A stretch of 10,406 nt of DNA, from assembly GCA_028565635.1 (NCBI GenBank), contig JAOXYB010064001.1, forward strand, positions 1-10,406, written 5' to 3'. Each line of letters opens with the position of its first letter. Positions within the stretch are counted from its first letter, which is position 1. The notes below the pieces were generated by a model. That model made no database searches, was not told where the DNA came from, and saw nothing but the letters and a program-made list of their open reading frames with translations. The position numbers and the translations under genes are program-made. Origin of the DNA: Phoronis ovalis (taxonomy: Eukaryota > Phoronida > Phoronidae). Below, in pieces: positions 7,980-10,406 of this stretch.

Positions 7980-8670
7980 ACGCAAAACCAGTTCAGAATG
8001 TTTTGGATCACCCTAGCTAGGTTCATTTCCATTAGCTCCACCATGTGCATGCGTGTAGACTATATTATGAATTATATTCATAACTGCATTAAAACAATTA
8101 GTGAAAAGTAATCTTAGTTCATTTACACCCTGCCTCAACGATGTCACATGGACATAATTCAGTTGTTTTGATGCCAAAGTAAATTTTACTGTTTGATATT
8201 TGACTTTCTTACTGTGCCAGTGTTGATAATAAGAGCTCTCAACAGACCCTAAATATACACTTCATGCCCTTACCATTGTTAGACCTTGCCCATAATTGCC
8301 ACTTAGTGAATTAGCTCAAATTGGTAGTAAAAATATTGAAAGCCAAAGCCCCTCTTGATCAGATTATGCAATGTAATAAATTGGGGATTACAAAAAGAAA
8401 TGTAATTTGTAAATATTTGTATTATTGTTGTCCATACTGATTTTAGAAACATTTATGAGAAATGAAAAATTGTGGAATAAACATTCATAAACAAAAATTT
8501 AATATCAATTCCTCGAAATTTTTCTTAAATTTTATTAGGAAAAAAAGTTAGTGTAGAACTCTGTTGTAGATCCCAAAGTATACACACAGTGTAGGAATTG
8601 CTTTGCATGTGCACATTTTAGAAGTTGAGAAGGAAAACAGTATTAGACAGAGGGCAGTGTTAATAGTAAT
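7980..8670. other. gene-free AT-rich stretch
   Basis: I see no supportable exon. The only fold noticed is a 7-bp stem, TTATGAA...TTCATAA, at 8065-8083. Confidence 0.45.
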
Positions 8671-8696
8671 GTAGTGTACCTCCCCTGTGAATATGA

Positions 8697-8935
8697 TCAA
8701 ATTGGTGTCTCAAAGAACATTGCACAAACATTAAAGAATTTCTTGATACTTACTCAACCACTATTGTGTCTGTACAATATGGAATCATTGCAGCAGCAAA
8801 TGTTTTATAATACTTTCAATCTGCTGTTGAAAATAAGCCTGATTTACTGCATTCCAATATGTTAACCAAGATCTGCTTATGGGCTATTCTTGAACATTTT
8901 GCTTGCAAGAATATCTTTTTTTCATGTAAAAGTGG
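8697..8935 (+). pseudogene. exon-like block with one in-frame stop, plus strand
   Basis: A plus frame from 8697 reads SNWCLKEHCTNIKEF then LDTYSTTIVSVQYGIIAAAN, meets TAA at 8808, and continues YFQSAVENKPDLLHSNMLTK then ICLWAILEHFACKNIF to a strong donor (GTGG then GTAAGTG) at 8936. The texture is protein-like on both sides of the stop, as in a decayed exon with a CAA to TAA change. No convincing acceptor precedes it. A different frame (8674-8865) is open for 63 codons. The minus strand competes, with an exon-like block at 8754-8823. No family recognised. Confidence 0.17.
8754..8823 (-). pseudogene. exon-like block with early stop, minus strand
   Basis: Minus strand. A strong acceptor (GCTTATTTTCAACAG, with CAG doubled) begins the block at 8823, and a full consensus donor (GTTGA then GTAAGTAT) ends it at 8754. 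In the frame with two leading bases it reads D, TGA, then KYYKTFAAAMIPYCTDTIVV and two bases. The TGA could derive from CGA by the CG-to-TG decay seen across the window. The outgoing phase suits the 14-nt block at 7096-7109. Another frame gives QIESIIKHLLLQ then a stop. Splice signals are better here than for the plus-strand reading of the same DNA. Confidence 0.2.
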
Positions 8936-8959
8936 GTAAGTGTTTTTTTTCTGGGACTA

Positions 8960-9830
8960 TAATGTCTAGCTAAAGCTGATTTTGTGTCTATTTTAAAATT
9001 GAATACAGAATATATAATGTTTGTTTTATTTTCAAAACAGTTCACCTCTAAACATTAAAGTACACCACAAAAAAATAGATATTGATGAATATCAATTGAT
9101 GAATATAGTGTGCATTTGTGTCATAGAAGCTGAAATCAGCATGTGTATTTGTATAGACTGTGTAATCACATTTTCTAAATTGAATGTTTATAAATCTGCC
9201 ATTTTTTAAATACTACACTTTCTGATTATTCAGTAGACTACACTGGCTTGGTGTAGCATGTCAAACAATTCAAAAGAAGTTTCATAGATTTAACAGTCAG
9301 AATCAAAGTAAGAGATTACAGATGGTTAAATGGCTAAATGATTATTTTGTGTGCAGTTTTCTTGTACAAGTTACCAGGACATTTACAAACAATGTAACTG
9401 CAGCCATAGAGAATGTTATGCCAATGACAAAATCAGCTTAACCCTTGTTGTGATGTTCTAGTGGTTTAGTGAATGATTTAACTCAACTTGTATAGGGTTT
9501 ATACAATGTACAGAAAGGAAACTAAATAACTGAGTGATTAGCTTTTTCGGGACTTTCCTGTAATAAAAAAAAAATATTATCAGAACTGCTTCTAATCAGA
9601 CTGAGTGTAGTCAGGTATGGGCACCTGATATGATTAAAGTTTTGTTCACAAGATGTTTTGAAGGGAATTATGTGCAAGGAAAATGCTTAAGGTTCCACAA
9701 ATTTTATATATTCATTGGCTACTATACAAGCTAGAACTGTGATTTACTGATATTTGAATGAGTACAATGCTGTAGTAATCACTGCAGAACTATCAGTAAT
9801 TTTATATGTAAGTTTATTAATTTCATTTCA
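8960..9830. other. gene-free AT-rich stretch
   Basis: I see no supportable exon. A short direct repeat, ATTGATGAATAT then AATTGATGAATAT, lies near 9080-9106. Confidence 0.45.
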
Positions 9831-9831
9831 G

Positions 9832-9937
9832 GCAGCATCCCGCATGCACAAGAAAGTTGTATGGTTAACAAGAGTGTTGTTTAACTAATTGGGAACTAGC
9901 ACCATTTGCAACAGTCAAAGTCAAGCAATGTGTGAAG
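9832..9937 (+). ncRNA. candidate non-coding or untranslated exon, 106 nt
   Basis: An acceptor (TTAATTTCATTTCAG, ending at 9831) and a consensus donor (GAAG then GTAAGA, at 9938) enclose 106 bases. All three plus frames contain a stop, so an internal coding exon is excluded. It could be an exon of a long non-coding RNA, or a last coding exon (18 codons in the first frame, ending VLFN) with an intron in its 3' untranslated region. It contains TAGCACCATTTG (9897-9908), which equals the first 12 bases of the conserved animal microRNA miR-29 as I remember it. The rest of that microRNA does not match and no good hairpin forms. Confidence 0.22.
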
Positions 9938-9939
9938 GT

Positions 9940-10330
9940 AAGATTTATTCCCATTTAACTGCTAAAATACAGTTGAATTAAGCTTTCAGCATTATTAAAT
10001 TTTTGTATGTTAATGGGGCAATAGTATCATCAAAGTTAGACAAAAAGCAGCATTGATTACTTAAATGAACAATTGATGATTCTTAATGTGTAAACTGTTA
10101 AGGTGTATATGAAATTATTATTGTTATTTTGTGACAGGTTTTATAGAAATTTGTCATATCACTTTAATTTGAATTGAGCCTGATAGGTTTATCACTGTGA
10201 CAGTTAGTCACCAGAAATTGAGTTTCTCACTGAAATAATTAGTCTTCCCTATAGTAGGTCCCTTTATGATGGGAAAAGAAATATAATCTCAGAAAAATTG
10301 ACATGTAATATTAATATGGGTTAGAGATAA
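9940..10330. other. gene-free AT-rich stretch
   Basis: I see no exon, RNA gene or repeat that can be supported before the terminal palindrome. Confidence 0.45.
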
Positions 10331-10351
10331 AAGTACACTCTGTGTACTTAA

Positions 10352-10385
<34 letters not shown>

Positions 10386-10406
10386 TTAAGTACACAGAGT
10401 GTACTT
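10331..10406. repeat. perfect 76-bp palindrome with (TA)15 centre at the window end
   Basis: Every base of 10331-10368 is complementary to 10369-10406. The core is a TA run at 10354-10383 (15 units), flanked by 23-base arms. Each arm ends in a near-palindrome of its own: AAGTACAC, TCT, GTGTACTT on the left, and the same with AGA in the middle on the right. The palindrome ends exactly at the window edge, so it may continue. It could be a cruciform-prone foldback element, or an assembly path that entered the self-complementary TA run and came back along the opposite strand. Confidence 0.95.

Noticed and set aside
1-10406. CRISPR array, tRNA, rRNA or prokaryotic operon
   Set aside because: There are no regularly spaced repeats, no cloverleaf with a recognisable T-loop motif, and no long adjacent reading frames with ribosome binding sites.

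Overview
The window looks like AT-rich, non-coding or intron-rich DNA from an animal nuclear genome. It is dominated by A/T runs and has no long open reading frame, ribosomal or transfer RNA gene, or prokaryotic operon structure. The CG dinucleotide is very scarce (about fifty by a by-eye count over 10.4 kb) while TG and CA are common, the usual trace of cytosine methylation. In invertebrates with mosaic methylation this is typical of transcribed gene bodies. A marine invertebrate is my best guess, mainly because of the style of the short transposon described below. No species can be named from this sequence alone.

Layout. Positions 1-2000 contain the best exon-like signals, on the minus strand. 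Blocks at 1665-1825, 1526-1591 and 1-61 are each bounded by AG/GT splice signals where visible, and they join in compatible reading phase; the first carries one in-frame TAG. A strong 111-nt hairpin lies at 509-619. Positions 2000-3200 are AT-rich filler except for a patch relatively rich in CG at 2714-3029. Positions 3225-5622 hold weaker plus-strand exon-like blocks (3225-3327, 4069-4111, 5527-5622) that also join in phase, and a 36-bp tandem duplication at 4273-4353. Positions 5800-7110 hold short minus-strand exon-like blocks, a coding-like block at 6487-6645 and a 20-bp-stem hairpin at 6445-6521.

A miniature inverted-repeat transposon with a 9-bp target-site duplication occupies 7598-7979 and is the most secure biological feature. 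Around 8690-8940 both strands look exon-like, each with a stop codon in the most attractive frame. A plus-strand block at 9832-9937 has excellent splice signals but no open frame. The window ends in a perfect 76-bp palindrome centred on (TA)15, which may be a foldback element or an assembly artefact.

No protein family was recognised in any exon-like block, so no pathway can be proposed. Exon calls on the two strands compete with each other. They were picked by eye from many possible splice-site pairs, so their confidences are kept low.
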